From a virus: a stretch of 64,000 nucleotides of DNA. Both the position numbers and the translations under genes were made by a program. The DNA is taken from IMG/VR virus record IMGVR_UViG_3300013132_000023, positions 62,001-126,000 of that record. One strand, written 5' to 3'. Below are positions 51,102 to 57,720 of this stretch, piece after piece (the stretch's first letter is position 1; the number at the start of each line of letters is the position of its first letter). The notes under the pieces are model-generated. The model had not been told where the DNA came from. It saw only the letters and a program-made list of their open reading frames with translations, and made no database searches.

Positions 51102-51527
51102 CTAGAAAAGCTTTCCGTCGTCTGAATCAGCGGTTCTAGGCTTGCTGCCCTTACTGCCAGCCTTCGTCATTTTTTCTTCTTGACCAGATTCTTCGGCACG
51201 TCCGTTGCCGCCACTAACGAACGAGAAGCCATCGAAAGTATTAAGGCGAACTTCCAGCTTCGAACGCTTTTCGCCAGTCTTCTTGTCTTCCCAGCGGTTC
51301 TGGGTCAATTGACCATTGACGATGATTTGCTTACCTTTCTTGAAATGTGCAGCGATGGTAGTAACTTGCTTACCAAACGCAACACAGTCTACAAAGGTCG
51401 TTGTTTCTTTGTCGCCAAACCCGTTGTTAATCGCAATGGTAAAACGAGCGACGTTATTTTCTTCTCCCATAATCTTGGGATCGTCAACGAGATTGCCCTG
51501 TAAGGCTACAACATTCAAATTACTCAT
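51102..51527 (-). CDS. ssb: Single-stranded DNA-binding protein
   Basis: A 141-residue SSB. Residues 1-105 form the OB fold: NVVALQGNLVDDPKIMGEEN, ARFTIAINNGFGDKETTTFV, DCVAFGKQVTTIAAHFKKGK and IIVNGQLTQNRWEDKKTGEK. A flexible charged tail ends in DSDDGKLF, an acidic tip like bacterial SSB tails that bind partner proteins. The ATG at 51527 has AGGA upstream. Confidence 0.93.
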   Translation of the reverse strand: MSNLNVVALQGNLVDDPKIMGEENNVARFTIAINNGFGDKETTTFVDCVAFGKQVTTIAAHFKKGKQIIVNGQLTQNRWEDKKTGEKRSKLEVRLNTFDGFSFVSGGNGRAEESGQEEKMTKAGSKGSKPRTADSDDGKLF

Positions 51528-51555
51528 AGTATTTCCTTTTGTTTCGTTACTTGGT

Positions 51556-51921
51556 TCAAACGCCAGCAATGGCTCGTTTTTCAAAAATGACTTCTTGTAG
51601 AGCACTTTCACGAGTTAGGGTGCCTGCATCAATACGTTCCTTTTGTTCTTGGGAAACGCGGAAACGACGAGCTACGCCAACGGCAGCAGCCACGCGTTCT
51701 TCAAAATTCTCAAGCGTCAGGCCGTCTTCAAGATACACCGAGTCAGGAATTTCGGGACGACTACGCTTTTGAAGTTCTGCAAGTCCTCCGCGTTCCAAGA
51801 ACTCCTGGAAAGCTTGTTCGCGAGTTAGTGTTCCAGCGTCCATACGAGCCTTCTGCTCTTTTGAAATGCGGAATCGGAAGCCAGTACGTTCGGTGAAGTT
51901 GTTGAGTGTGAGATCGTTCAT
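51556..51921 (-). CDS. Hypothetical protein with two tandem repeats
   Basis: A 121-residue protein made of two copies of a ~45-residue unit: LTLNNFTERTGFRFRISKEQ with ARMDAGTLTREQAFQEFLE, and LTLENFEERVAAAVGVARRF with ERIDAGTLTRESALQEVIF. The RI/RV-S-x-EQK and DAGTLTRE motifs are shared. It sits just upstream of ssb. Function unknown. No Shine-Dalgarno sequence; a weak -10-like CATAAC lies 9 nt before the ATG. Confidence 0.65.
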   Translation of the reverse strand: MNDLTLNNFTERTGFRFRISKEQKARMDAGTLTREQAFQEFLERGGLAELQKRSRPEIPDSVYLEDGLTLENFEERVAAAVGVARRFRVSQEQKERIDAGTLTRESALQEVIFEKRAIAGV

Positions 51922-52063
51922 GATGCTTATGTTATGACGGGTTAGGTTTGTTATGTAAGGTGTTTTTTCTGAATTTCTGGTTGTCGTAAATTGTTGTTTT
52001 GTCCTAATTTAGAATCAGGGAAGGTATGCGTTCTGGACTTGACCTACACAGAACATTGGATGT
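51922..52063 (-). other. 142-nt gap
   Basis: No gene seen. On the minus strand it contains CTTACA, 17 nt, CATAAC just before the 51921 start codon, a weak promoter candidate. The rest is AT-rich with no strong hairpin. Confidence 0.3.
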
Positions 52064-52273
52064 TTATAGAGTTTCATTTGGATCGATTGTGAAAATCGCC
52101 TCCGGGCACTTTAGCGATTCGCTATCGTCACCCTCGTAGTAACAAACGCCATAATCAAGGCTGTAACTAATGGTGGCATTTGGGTGCTTTTTAACGATCT
52201 TTTGAAGACGTTCTATCAGATTTGATATCTTGCCTTCAAAGTCATAGGCAGTGTATGTTTCTAAACGTCCCAT
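52064..52273 (-). CDS. Hypothetical protein, 69 residues
   Basis: Begins with a helix-rich part (GKISNLIERLQKIVKKHPNA) and then strands with Tyr and Cys. It resembles small phage proteins with a helix, a P-x-A strand and an acidic turn. The start overlaps the RNA ligase stop by 1 nt. Role unknown. Confidence 0.6.
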   Translation of the reverse strand: MGRLETYTAYDFEGKISNLIERLQKIVKKHPNATISYSLDYGVCYYEGDDSESLKCPEAIFTIDPNETL

Positions 52274-53388
52274 TAGTGATACTCCGTTCCGTCCTTGCGA
52301 GTTAGATAGTCGGGCGAAATGATCTTGAAAACCATACGCTTAGGGTGCGGGTCTAGTTCTCCCTTGCTCCACGTCAATTCGTCGTACATAGGACGAACGA
52401 CAATCCCTTCTCGAATGTGTCCATCTTCAAGGGTGGTGTTTCCTTGTGCCATTTCTAGCAGTGTTTCGTATGACAACATGCCACCACTCAAGAACGGCAC
52501 AAGCGGCAATCTTACCTTATTGCAAATGTGAGTTAGTGCATGATGATTGAGGTATTCACCATTGATAGCAATGTCGAATACACGATATCCCTTCTTGTTC
52601 TTGGCCCCGTAGTGCAGGTCTTGGACACCAGCACCATAGATTTCGCCAAAAACGATTAGTGAGTTCAGTGGACAACCAGTTCCGCCCTCTGGATTTTCAA
52701 TTGCATCGATAGCCCACTCAAGTAGCTTATCAAGTGCTTCGGCGTGTAGCTCGAAAGGAAGACCGTAGACTCCACAGTCGTTAGGGTCACGTTGCGTACG
52801 ATGTGTACCTACAACCTTTTCAAGGTAATCACTCATGCCTCCGTTTTCAGGATCAGGAGTACGTACCCAGCCAACACGGCTATTTGTACCGTGGAGCTTT
52901 TCAGTGACAACCAACGGTATGCTGTAATTAAGAGCTTCTGGGAAGTTACGAAGATTCTGCATATCCGTGTAATGATGGAACAACGGATGCTCTCTTCGCA
53001 TTTGACCAGCAGACATACCTAAGGGCGGCGGGGGCGGTTCGTACTTTTCGATACCGTAGTGAGCAGCTAGGCTCGCACCCGGTTCGGCTCCGCTGTCGTT
53101 AGGAACGAGGAAACCAAAGCTTGCAATACTACGCAAACGAGCGGCCCGGACGCGTCCCATGTCACTGTCCTTCTTAAAGGACAGGTATTGAGTCACGCCC
53201 CACTTATCGGCCCAATCGCGGGGAACCATAACTTCCGGAGGAATGTGTACTACAATGTCTCCAACCTTGTAGTTACCTTTTCCAGACACAATGTCCCAGC
53301 CGCTTACGCGGCAGATTTCAAGACGATCAGCATTGGGATGCGGATTGATAGCGGTCACAACGACCGGAGTGATGATTAGTTCGCTCAT
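52273..53388 (-). CDS. RNA ligase with N-terminal OB domain (DraRnl/Rnl5-like)
   Basis: A 371-residue nucleotidyltransferase. Residues 1-105 are an OB-like domain (VVTAINPHPNADRLEICRVS, GDIVVHIPPEVMVP). VVTEKLHGTNSRVGWV is motif I with KxxGTN, IVFGEIYGAGVQDLHYGA motif III, GHIREGIVVRP motif IV and RMVFKIISPDYL motif V. An OB domain before the ligase core is the arrangement of Deinococcus-type RNA ligase. The phage therefore has two unrelated RNA ligases. Confidence 0.85.
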   Translation of the reverse strand: MSELIITPVVVTAINPHPNADRLEICRVSGWDIVSGKGNYKVGDIVVHIPPEVMVPRDWADKWGVTQYLSFKKDSDMGRVRAARLRSIASFGFLVPNDSGAEPGASLAAHYGIEKYEPPPPPLGMSAGQMRREHPLFHHYTDMQNLRNFPEALNYSIPLVVTEKLHGTNSRVGWVRTPDPENGGMSDYLEKVVGTHRTQRDPNDCGVYGLPFELHAEALDKLLEWAIDAIENPEGGTGCPLNSLIVFGEIYGAGVQDLHYGAKNKKGYRVFDIAINGEYLNHHALTHICNKVRLPLVPFLSGGMLSYETLLEMAQGNTTLEDGHIREGIVVRPMYDELTWSKGELDPHPKRMVFKIISPDYLTRKDGTEYH

Positions 53389-53906
53389 AGCTTTACAATT
53401 CTGCGTTCGTGGAGTCTAAGTCCTTCAACGTATTTATTTACAAAGTCGCGTTGTTCTGGCGTACACGGTGACCCCCGAGGGTCGTTGTGAGTAGTCATGA
53501 TTGATCGATAACGTCTCTTAACGAACAACGGAATCTTGCGGTCTAGTCGCATCGTTGATCTGCGGTATGAACGTCTATCTTCTCGTGGTCGTCTTTTCCA
53601 GAAGTGCTTAGCTACTTCAATTGAAGAATAAAAGTCGCCATATGCACTTGAATCCATTGTTTCGCTGTGACCGATGGGAATATCACAATCGTAGAAAATG
53701 ATTCCCCTCTCGTATCCAGTTTCATCTTGAGGGGCGTCGTAGAACACCCACTTAGATTCGTGTATATCAGTTTCAGGACTTCTTCGATAAATGACGTACG
53801 AGTAGCCAGTAATCTTGGTTTCGATCAATACGCCACCAAGAACCATATGCCAAATCGGAGTCTCTAAAGGACAGATTTCTTGGCTTGTGTTGTACTTGGT
53901 CTGCAT
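53385..53906 (-). CDS. Hypothetical protein, 173 residues
   Basis: Not recognised. N-terminal beta-rich part (IWHMVLGGVLIETKITGYSY, KWVFYDAPQDETGYERG) and a basic C-terminal half (KRRPREDRRSYRRSTMRLDR). It has its own promoter and no Shine-Dalgarno sequence. Confidence 0.6.
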   Translation of the reverse strand: MQTKYNTSQEICPLETPIWHMVLGGVLIETKITGYSYVIYRRSPETDIHESKWVFYDAPQDETGYERGIIFYDCDIPIGHSETMDSSAYGDFYSSIEVAKHFWKRRPREDRRSYRRSTMRLDRKIPLFVKRRYRSIMTTHNDPRGSPCTPEQRDFVNKYVEGLRLHERRIVKL

Positions 53907-53914
53907 GTCTCTCT

Positions 53915-53943
53915 ATAATAACACAAGAAGCCGCTCTTGTCAA
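53915..53943 (-). promoter_or_regulatory. Promoter of the 53906 gene
   Basis: TTGACA (53938-53943), 17 nt, TATTAT (53915-53920) on the minus strand. The start codon at 53906 is 8 nt after the -10 box, so a leaderless or 1-2 nt leader message is expected. Confidence 0.7.
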
Positions 53944-53991
53944 GATCACCAACAGAGAATTTGCGTTTTACGTTCATTGTTTTGTTTGTAT

Positions 53992-54068
53992 TGGTGCCCA
54001 GGGCGGGAGTCGAACCCGCAAAATCTACATTCTAAGCGTAGCACGTTTGCCAGTTACGTCACCTGGGC
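53992..54068 (-). tRNA. tRNA-Leu (anticodon TAG), short variable arm
   Basis: Cloverleaf with acceptor GCCCAGG/CCTGGGC, D-stem ACGT/ACGT, anticodon loop CTTAGAA, T-arm GCGGG-TTCGACT-CCCGC, A73 and encoded CCA. The variable region is only five nt (ATTTT), whereas bacterial Leu tRNAs normally have a long arm. Confidence 0.85.
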
Positions 54069-54077
54069 ATAGTATGT

Positions 54078-54106
54078 ATTGTATCACATTGCATCAAGAC
54101 TGTCAA
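54078..54106 (-). promoter_or_regulatory. Promoter of tRNA-Leu(TAG)
   Basis: TTGACA (54101-54106), 17 nt, TACAAT (54078-54083) on the minus strand, 9 nt before the tRNA 5' end. Confidence 0.75.
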
Positions 54107-54426
54107 GTCAAGGTCTCGGCAAGTTTGTTTGCGGCTAGCCAGCCGCGAGTAGTTGGCTCAAAGCGAGCAAAAGGACTGAACATGTACTTGTTTTCTGCAA
54201 AATGAGGATCAATTGACACTTGTCTCTTTAATGCAGCCATTGTTACGTTACGGTACAATAGGATTTTCCTGCCTTCGTAAGTTGTACAGTTTGGATACCG
54301 TATTTCTACAACCAAATTACCATAAATTTCAACAAATCGTATGATTTCGTAATGGTATGGATGTGGTTGAGAATTAGAAGACTGTCGAGAATCGTATGAA
54401 CTCGACGACATTTTGAACATTCCCAT
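54103..54426 (-). CDS. Hypothetical protein, 107 residues
   Basis: Start at ATG 54426, only 9 nt after the 3' end of tRNA-Leu(CAA), without promoter or clear Shine-Dalgarno sequence. Central YGNLVVEIRYPNCTTYEG and IDPHFAENKYMFSPFARFEP are typical of small phage proteins with a beta core. Not recognised. Confidence 0.55.
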   Translation of the reverse strand: MGMFKMSSSSYDSRQSSNSQPHPYHYEIIRFVEIYGNLVVEIRYPNCTTYEGRKILLYRNVTMAALKRQVSIDPHFAENKYMFSPFARFEPTTRGWLAANKLAETLT

Positions 54427-54435
54427 GTTTTTATT

Positions 54436-54521
54436 TGGTAGCTTCGGTGGGAGTCGAACCCACACGCTGATTAGGCACCTGATTTTGAGTCAAGCGGGTC
54501 TGCCAATTCCCCCACGAAGCC
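54436..54521 (-). tRNA. tRNA-Leu (anticodon CAA)
   Basis: Acceptor GGCTTCG/CGAAGCT, anticodon loop CTCAAAA, long variable arm, T-arm with TTCGACT, A73, encoded CCA. A normal class II Leu tRNA. The 54471 open frame runs into its 5' half. Confidence 0.9.
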
Positions 54522-54740
54522 ATTCTGTTCAAGCAATTCTTCGGTCCCATCAGGATGCTCCAAATAGGCAAACCAAATTTTGCATCCCATCCTATTGAAG
54601 TGTTCTCTATTCCTGCGATGTGCTTCACGAGCTTCTGCTTCTGTTTTGCGAATCATCGGGTCTCCAGTATCGCGAGACGTGAACGTGTTACGGTGAATAC
54701 CCCACTTTACAGTCCATACTTTGTTCGGATCAACCTTCAA
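54471..54740 (-). CDS. Hypothetical protein, 89 residues, ending inside a tRNA gene
   Basis: Visible motifs are VWTVKWGIHRNTFTSRDTGD at the N-terminus and a charged helix, then GCKIWFAYLEHPDGTEELLE. The last ~15 residues are read from the tRNA-Leu(CAA) gene. The TTG at 54740 keeps the well-ordered N-terminus but touches the -10 box of a promoter at 54740-54768; an ATG at 54656 with GGAG upstream is the alternative. Function unknown. Confidence 0.55.
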   Translation of the reverse strand: MKVDPNKVWTVKWGIHRNTFTSRDTGDPMIRKTEAEAREAHRRNREHFNRMGCKIWFAYLEHPDGTEELLEQNGFVGELADPLDSKSGA

Positions 54741-54768
54741 TCATACCTCGCACATTAGGGTTTGTCAA
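54740..54768 (-). promoter_or_regulatory. Promoter at the end of the macrodomain gene
   Basis: TTGACA (54763-54768), 17 nt, TATGAT (54740-54745) on the minus strand. It would drive the 89-residue gene and tRNA-Leu(CAA). The -35 box overlaps the macrodomain stop codon. Confidence 0.6.
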
Positions 54769-55238
54769 CTCTTGGGCTCGTATTTACAGATGATTGCATC
54801 TGGAAAATACGTCTCTATGATCTTGGAATAAATATCCCAATTGCCGCCACCCAGACCACAGCCCATTTTGTATGGAAAGTAGAATTGTCCATTCCAATAC
54901 TTGGATTCTGGATTTCTCCTTCGTGAATTTACAATTCGTTCAAATGCAGTCACGGTCGCGTCGTAGCTCGTCATGCGTTTCGTCCTTGAAACGTCGCCCT
55001 GGCCAAAAACGTTGGCAATTCTGATGGTTGGCGAAGCATTGAACATCCATACCCTGCCAATCAATTGCTCTTGACTAGTATCATATATTTGACAGTATTC
55101 ACGGTACTTGATTTCAAGTTCGGGCCATTTAAGAGCGAAGCTCCTAGCGATGCCGCCCCCCATGATGCCTCGACAATTGACTTGATGAAATAGAATGCCC
55201 TCTTCGAGGGCGAGCATGTCTTGTTCAATAATCTTCAT
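54765..55238 (-). CDS. Macrodomain protein (ADP-ribose binding/hydrolase)
   Basis: A 157-residue stand-alone macrodomain. NCRGIMGGGIARSFALKWPE is the N-x6-GGG-x-A loop that binds the distal ribose, FGQGDVSRTKRMTSYDA is the middle part and PYKMGCGLGGGNWD the second glycine loop. Such proteins remove or bind ADP-ribose, including Appr-1''-p from tRNA splicing and ADP-ribose on proteins, DNA or RNA. The ATG at 55238 is 7 nt after tRNA-Lys(TTT). A role against ADP-ribosylating defence or in RNA repair is possible. Confidence 0.85.
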   Translation of the reverse strand: MKIIEQDMLALEEGILFHQVNCRGIMGGGIARSFALKWPELEIKYREYCQIYDTSQEQLIGRVWMFNASPTIRIANVFGQGDVSRTKRMTSYDATVTAFERIVNSRRRNPESKYWNGQFYFPYKMGCGLGGGNWDIYSKIIETYFPDAIICKYEPKS

Positions 55239-55245
55239 TGTATTG

Positions 55246-55334
55246 TGGTCCGCTCGGCAGGATTCGAACCTGCGATGGTGATTACTCACTCCAGATTAAA
55301 AGTCTGGCCCCTTCGGCCTCTCGGACACGAGCGG
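55246..55334 (-). tRNA. tRNA-Lys (anticodon TTT), long variable arm
   Basis: Acceptor CCGCTCG/CGAGCGG, 3-bp D-stem with Ser/Leu-like D-loop, anticodon stem CCAGA/TCTGG with loop CTTTTAA, variable arm of 17 nt forming GTGA/TCAC, T-arm GCAGG-TTCGAAT-CCTGC, A73, encoded CCA. Normal Lys tRNAs have a 5-nt variable loop, so this is a class II body with a Lys anticodon. Confidence 0.85.
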
Positions 55335-55354
55335 CGGTTACTCATTGTACACTA

Positions 55355-55383
55355 AGTATAACACGCCGTAGATGTGCTGTCAA
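55355..55383 (-). promoter_or_regulatory. Promoter of tRNA-Lys(TTT)
   Basis: TTGACA (55378-55383), 17 nt, TATACT (55355-55360) on the minus strand, 20 nt before the tRNA. It lies between the Arg and Lys tRNA genes. Confidence 0.75.
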
Positions 55384-55384
55384 G

Positions 55385-55460
55385 TGGTACTTCCACCAGG
55401 ATTCGAACCTGGACGATTCGCTTAGAAGGCGAAGATGCTGGTCCGTTACATCATGGAAGC
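55385..55460 (-). tRNA. tRNA-Arg (anticodon TCT)
   Basis: Complete cloverleaf: acceptor GCTTCCA/TGGAAGT, anticodon loop CTTCTAA in a TTCGC/GCGAA stem, T-arm CCAGG-TTCGAAT-CCTGG, A73, CCA encoded. Reads AGA. Confidence 0.92.
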
Positions 55461-55463
55461 ATA

Positions 55464-55562
55464 TTATTCATTATCGATTACTCTTTGAGCTTCGTCTGCA
55501 AGAGATTGAAGAAAGGCAATATTATTCTTGGCTTTTTCAAGAGAGACTAGTTGTTGGTGCAT
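55464..55562 (-). CDS. Possible 32-residue peptide starting in a tRNA acceptor stem
   Basis: The ATG lies in the 3' acceptor strand of tRNA-Lys(CTT) (GGATGCACCA). The peptide (QQLVSLEKAKNNIAFLQSLA then DEAQRVIDNE) has a clean amphipathic heptad pattern. It fills the 94-nt gap between two tRNAs. No Shine-Dalgarno sequence. It would compete with the tRNA for the same RNA. Weakly supported. Confidence 0.35.
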   Translation of the reverse strand: MHQQLVSLEKAKNNIAFLQSLADEAQRVIDNE

Positions 55563-55643
55563 CCGCCAGGATTCGAACCTGGGTTGGGTTTTCACCGTCC
55601 GATTAAGAGTCGGATGCCTTCGGCCAACTCGGCACACGGATGC
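55555..55643 (-). tRNA. tRNA-Lys (anticodon CTT), long variable arm
   Basis: Acceptor GCATCCG/CGGATGC, anticodon stem TCCGA/TCGGA with loop CTCTTAA, variable arm of 15 nt (GGT-GAAA-ACC), T-arm CCAGG-TTCGAAT-CCTGG, A73, CCA encoded. Again a class II body with a Lys anticodon. Confidence 0.85.
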
Positions 55644-55648
55644 GTGAA

Positions 55649-55725
55649 TGGTCGGGCGTGTTGGAATTGAACCAACCTAATGTCCTCCTTCCAAGGGAGG
55701 CGACCCTCCTTGAGTCCGACGCCCG
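55649..55725 (-). tRNA. tRNA-Pro (anticodon TGG)
   Basis: Acceptor CGGGCGT/ACGCCCG with the C1-G72 pair typical of Pro, anticodon loop CTTGGAA in a CCTCC/GGAGG stem, T-arm GTTGG-TTCAATT-CCAAC, A73, CCA encoded. Confidence 0.92.
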
Positions 55726-55733
55726 TTTTATGT

Positions 55734-55809
55734 TGGTCCGCAGCGATGGTATCGAACCATCTGTCTCTCGGTTATCAGCCGAGTGCATATACCTTTATGC
55801 TTCCTGCGG
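55734..55809 (-). tRNA. tRNA-Ile (anticodon GAT)
   Basis: Acceptor CCGCAGG/GCTGCGG (G7-G66 mismatch), D-stem GCAT/ATGC, anticodon loop CTGATAA in a CTCGG/CCGAG stem, T-arm GATGG-TTCGATA-CCATC, A73, CCA encoded. Normal short variable loop. Confidence 0.88.
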
Positions 55810-55838
55810 AATGTTTTAATAGTTCCAAGATTCTTCTT

Positions 55839-56435
55839 CTAGCTTCTTGGTAACGTTGGCGGTGCAACGTATCGCACAAGAAACCGCTTTGATTTTGCAC
55901 GAGCAATGTACTTCTTGGGTAGCTTAAAATCACCGTTGTTACGAATTACATTAAGCATGATTGCACGCAAACGTTGCTCCGGTTCATCGTACCGACTTCC
56001 CCATTCACCGGCTTGTTGAAGAAGATGATGAATTGATTCATCGTCATTTGGATCCATAACACAACATTCAAACGCCGATTCCATGAGTGTCATGTTGCGT
56101 TCTCCAAAGTACTTCTCAACACGAGGCCATATGTCGTAGTCTTTTGTTACAATTTCATAAACAGAGCACTTGTTCTCGATATTCACGAGAGATACAAAAG
56201 CCGCACCAAGAGCACACACCTGACATGTAGTCTTCTTGTTCTTCTTGAAGAAATCCTTGAACGATCCTGCGATCGTCTCATCATATGCACTCATGTCATT
56301 GCGTAACCATGAGTTTAGTTCAGGAGAATCCACTTGGACATACGTTCCAGGCGTTGCCTTGTAACGATTAAAACGAATCTGAGCCAGAACATCCTGGGCG
56401 ATCTTCACACACATCCGACGATTTCGACGAGTCAT
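55839..56435 (-). CDS. Hypothetical protein, 198 residues
   Basis: Not assigned. A helical protein with CQVCALGAAFVSLVNIENKC, a phage-conserved Cys segment, and CCVMDPNDDESIHHLLQQAG. The N-terminus is basic. The ATG is preceded by a 27-nt (CAA)n-like leader that directly follows tRNA-Ser(TGA). Confidence 0.6.
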   Translation of the reverse strand: MTRRNRRMCVKIAQDVLAQIRFNRYKATPGTYVQVDSPELNSWLRNDMSAYDETIAGSFKDFFKKNKKTTCQVCALGAAFVSLVNIENKCSVYEIVTKDYDIWPRVEKYFGERNMTLMESAFECCVMDPNDDESIHHLLQQAGEWGSRYDEPEQRLRAIMLNVIRNNGDFKLPKKYIARAKSKRFLVRYVAPPTLPRS

Positions 56436-56462
56436 ATTTGTTGTTATTGTTGTTGTTATTGT
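56436..56462 (-). promoter_or_regulatory. CAA-rich leader between tRNA-Ser and the 56435 gene
   Basis: On the minus strand the 27 nt between the tRNA 3' end and the ATG consist of AACAATAACAACAACAATAA and similar units: no G, no structure and no Shine-Dalgarno sequence. It may act as an unstructured leader for the message freed by tRNA 3' processing. Confidence 0.4.
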
Positions 56463-56549
56463 TGGCGGAAGGTTAGGGAATCGAACCCTAGAGGCTTTTT
56501 ACACCCAGCCGTTTTCAAGACGGTTTCCTCGACCTACCGGACACCTTCC
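56463..56549 (-). tRNA. tRNA-Ser (anticodon TGA)
   Basis: Acceptor GGAAGGT/ACCTTCC, anticodon loop CTTGAAA, long variable arm, T-arm CTAGGG-TTCGATT-CCC, G73 as in Ser, CCA encoded. Its 5' 16 nt overlap the end of the 56534 gene. Confidence 0.9.
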
Positions 56550-57001
56550 AAATTTTTCACATCTGCTGGAAAGAGATACTTAGTGAGAACTTCACCAATC
56601 CCACGATCCAGAATAACCGCGAGCAGCTTGTTATGGTCTCCCTCAAACGGGCCGCTCATGAGTTGATCATACCACTTATACCAGTGTTCGTCAAGAACAA
56701 TCTCGACTGGCTGTCCTGGAACGTGCTCGAAATAGTCGGCATCGGTTTTAGGGGCAGCACGCACCTGAATAGTAATTCCGCTTTTACGAGAAGACTGGTC
56801 TTTTACCGGGACGATCTTGTCAATCGGCGGCAGTATGCCAATCCCAAGTGCGTCGTTAATGCGTTCAAACAAAGCCTCAAGAGGCGTTAACCCCTTTGTC
56901 ATTTCTTCTTTCGTGCGTTTGAATCGCTTGGCTCCAGTTACGGTCTTGTAGCTTTCGAGACAAGTGATTTGCTTTGCTTGTTCTTGCGTAATGTCGTTCA
57001 T
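56534..57001 (-). CDS. Hypothetical protein, 155 residues
   Basis: ATG at 57001 overlaps the upstream stop (TAATG). Helical first half (QEQAKQITCLESYKTVTGAK, LEALFERINDALGIG) and a C-terminal part with EIVLDEHWYKWYDQLMSGPF. Its stop lies inside the tRNA-Ser gene. Not recognised. Confidence 0.6.
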   Translation of the reverse strand: MNDITQEQAKQITCLESYKTVTGAKRFKRTKEEMTKGLTPLEALFERINDALGIGILPPIDKIVPVKDQSSRKSGITIQVRAAPKTDADYFEHVPGQPVEIVLDEHWYKWYDQLMSGPFEGDHNKLLAVILDRGIGEVLTKYLFPADVKNLEGVR

Positions 57002-57579
57002 TAAAAACTCCATCCCAAATTGATCATATACATTTCGCAATCCAACTCAGGATTGATGATGAAAATGTCTACGTCTTGATTGAAGAAGTGGCGTCGATAT
57101 TCGACTCCCACAAAGATGTTGTCTGTAAAGAACCAAGACGTACCAAAATTGACATATGGTGCGTAAGCTTGACCACGATCTTGCGGAGTGCCAGCGTAAC
57201 TCAAATCTACCTGAGTTTCAAGTTCAAACGAAGACATACCGCCGCTTGCCGACACTTGCCACGAATCCGTGACCATCCAGTTCTTTCGCAAACCCAAATA
57301 CACTTCTTGAACAGTGGTCTTTGTGCTGTCTACGCGACGATTGATATACACATCGTCATTTGACACGTCCTGGCTTTGCATAAAACCGAACTCAGGTCCG
57401 AAGCCATCTTTTCCAGCTAGGTCAATACTGCCACCCAGCACGTTCGTTTGCTGGTCAGTTGATTCCCAATCGCCAGAATCTTGAAAATCGCGAACGCCAA
57501 CCCCGACCTTCGCGTTAGGGGCCATGCGGCAGCTAGTGACAAGCGTAGCAAAAGTCAGAACAGAGAGTAAGTGCTTCAT
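57001..57579 (-). CDS. Outer-membrane beta-barrel-like lipoprotein
   Basis: A 192-residue protein. Signal peptide MKHLLSVLTFATLVTSC with a lipobox-like VTSC. The mature part alternates short amphipathic strands (KVGVGVRDFQDSGDWE, FGPEFGFMQSQDVS, VQEVYLGLRKNWMV, YAPYVNFGTSWFFTDN, IFVGVEYRRHFF) and ends MYMINLGWSF with a terminal Phe, the usual signal of outer-membrane barrels. It may alter the host surface, for example to block superinfection. Family unknown. Leaderless-type promoter. Confidence 0.65.
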   Translation of the reverse strand: MKHLLSVLTFATLVTSCRMAPNAKVGVGVRDFQDSGDWESTDQQTNVLGGSIDLAGKDGFGPEFGFMQSQDVSNDDVYINRRVDSTKTTVQEVYLGLRKNWMVTDSWQVSASGGMSSFELETQVDLSYAGTPQDRGQAYAPYVNFGTSWFFTDNIFVGVEYRRHFFNQDVDIFIINPELDCEMYMINLGWSF

Positions 57580-57586
57580 ATGATCT

Positions 57587-57614
57587 ATTGTACCACACGT
57601 TTGTTCGTTGTCAA
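57587..57614 (-). promoter_or_regulatory. Promoter of the beta-barrel lipoprotein gene
   Basis: TTGACA (57609-57614), 16 nt, TACAAT (57587-57592) on the minus strand; the ATG at 57579 is 7 nt after the -10 box. Confidence 0.7.
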
Positions 57615-57623
57615 GAAAAAGTT

Positions 57624-57715
57624 TGGCGGTAGGTGTAGGATTTGAACCTACGGAGGTTTTAAAGCCCCGCTTCTTTAGCAAAGAAGTGCCTTAGGCCAGA
57701 CTCAGCCAACCTACC
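57624..57715 (-). tRNA. tRNA-Ser (anticodon GCT)
   Basis: Acceptor GGTAGGT/ACCTACC, anticodon stem CTTCT/AGAAG with loop TTGCTAA, long variable arm, T-arm GTAGG-TTCAAAT-CCTAC, G73, CCA encoded. Confidence 0.92.
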
Positions 57716-57720
57716 AATTA

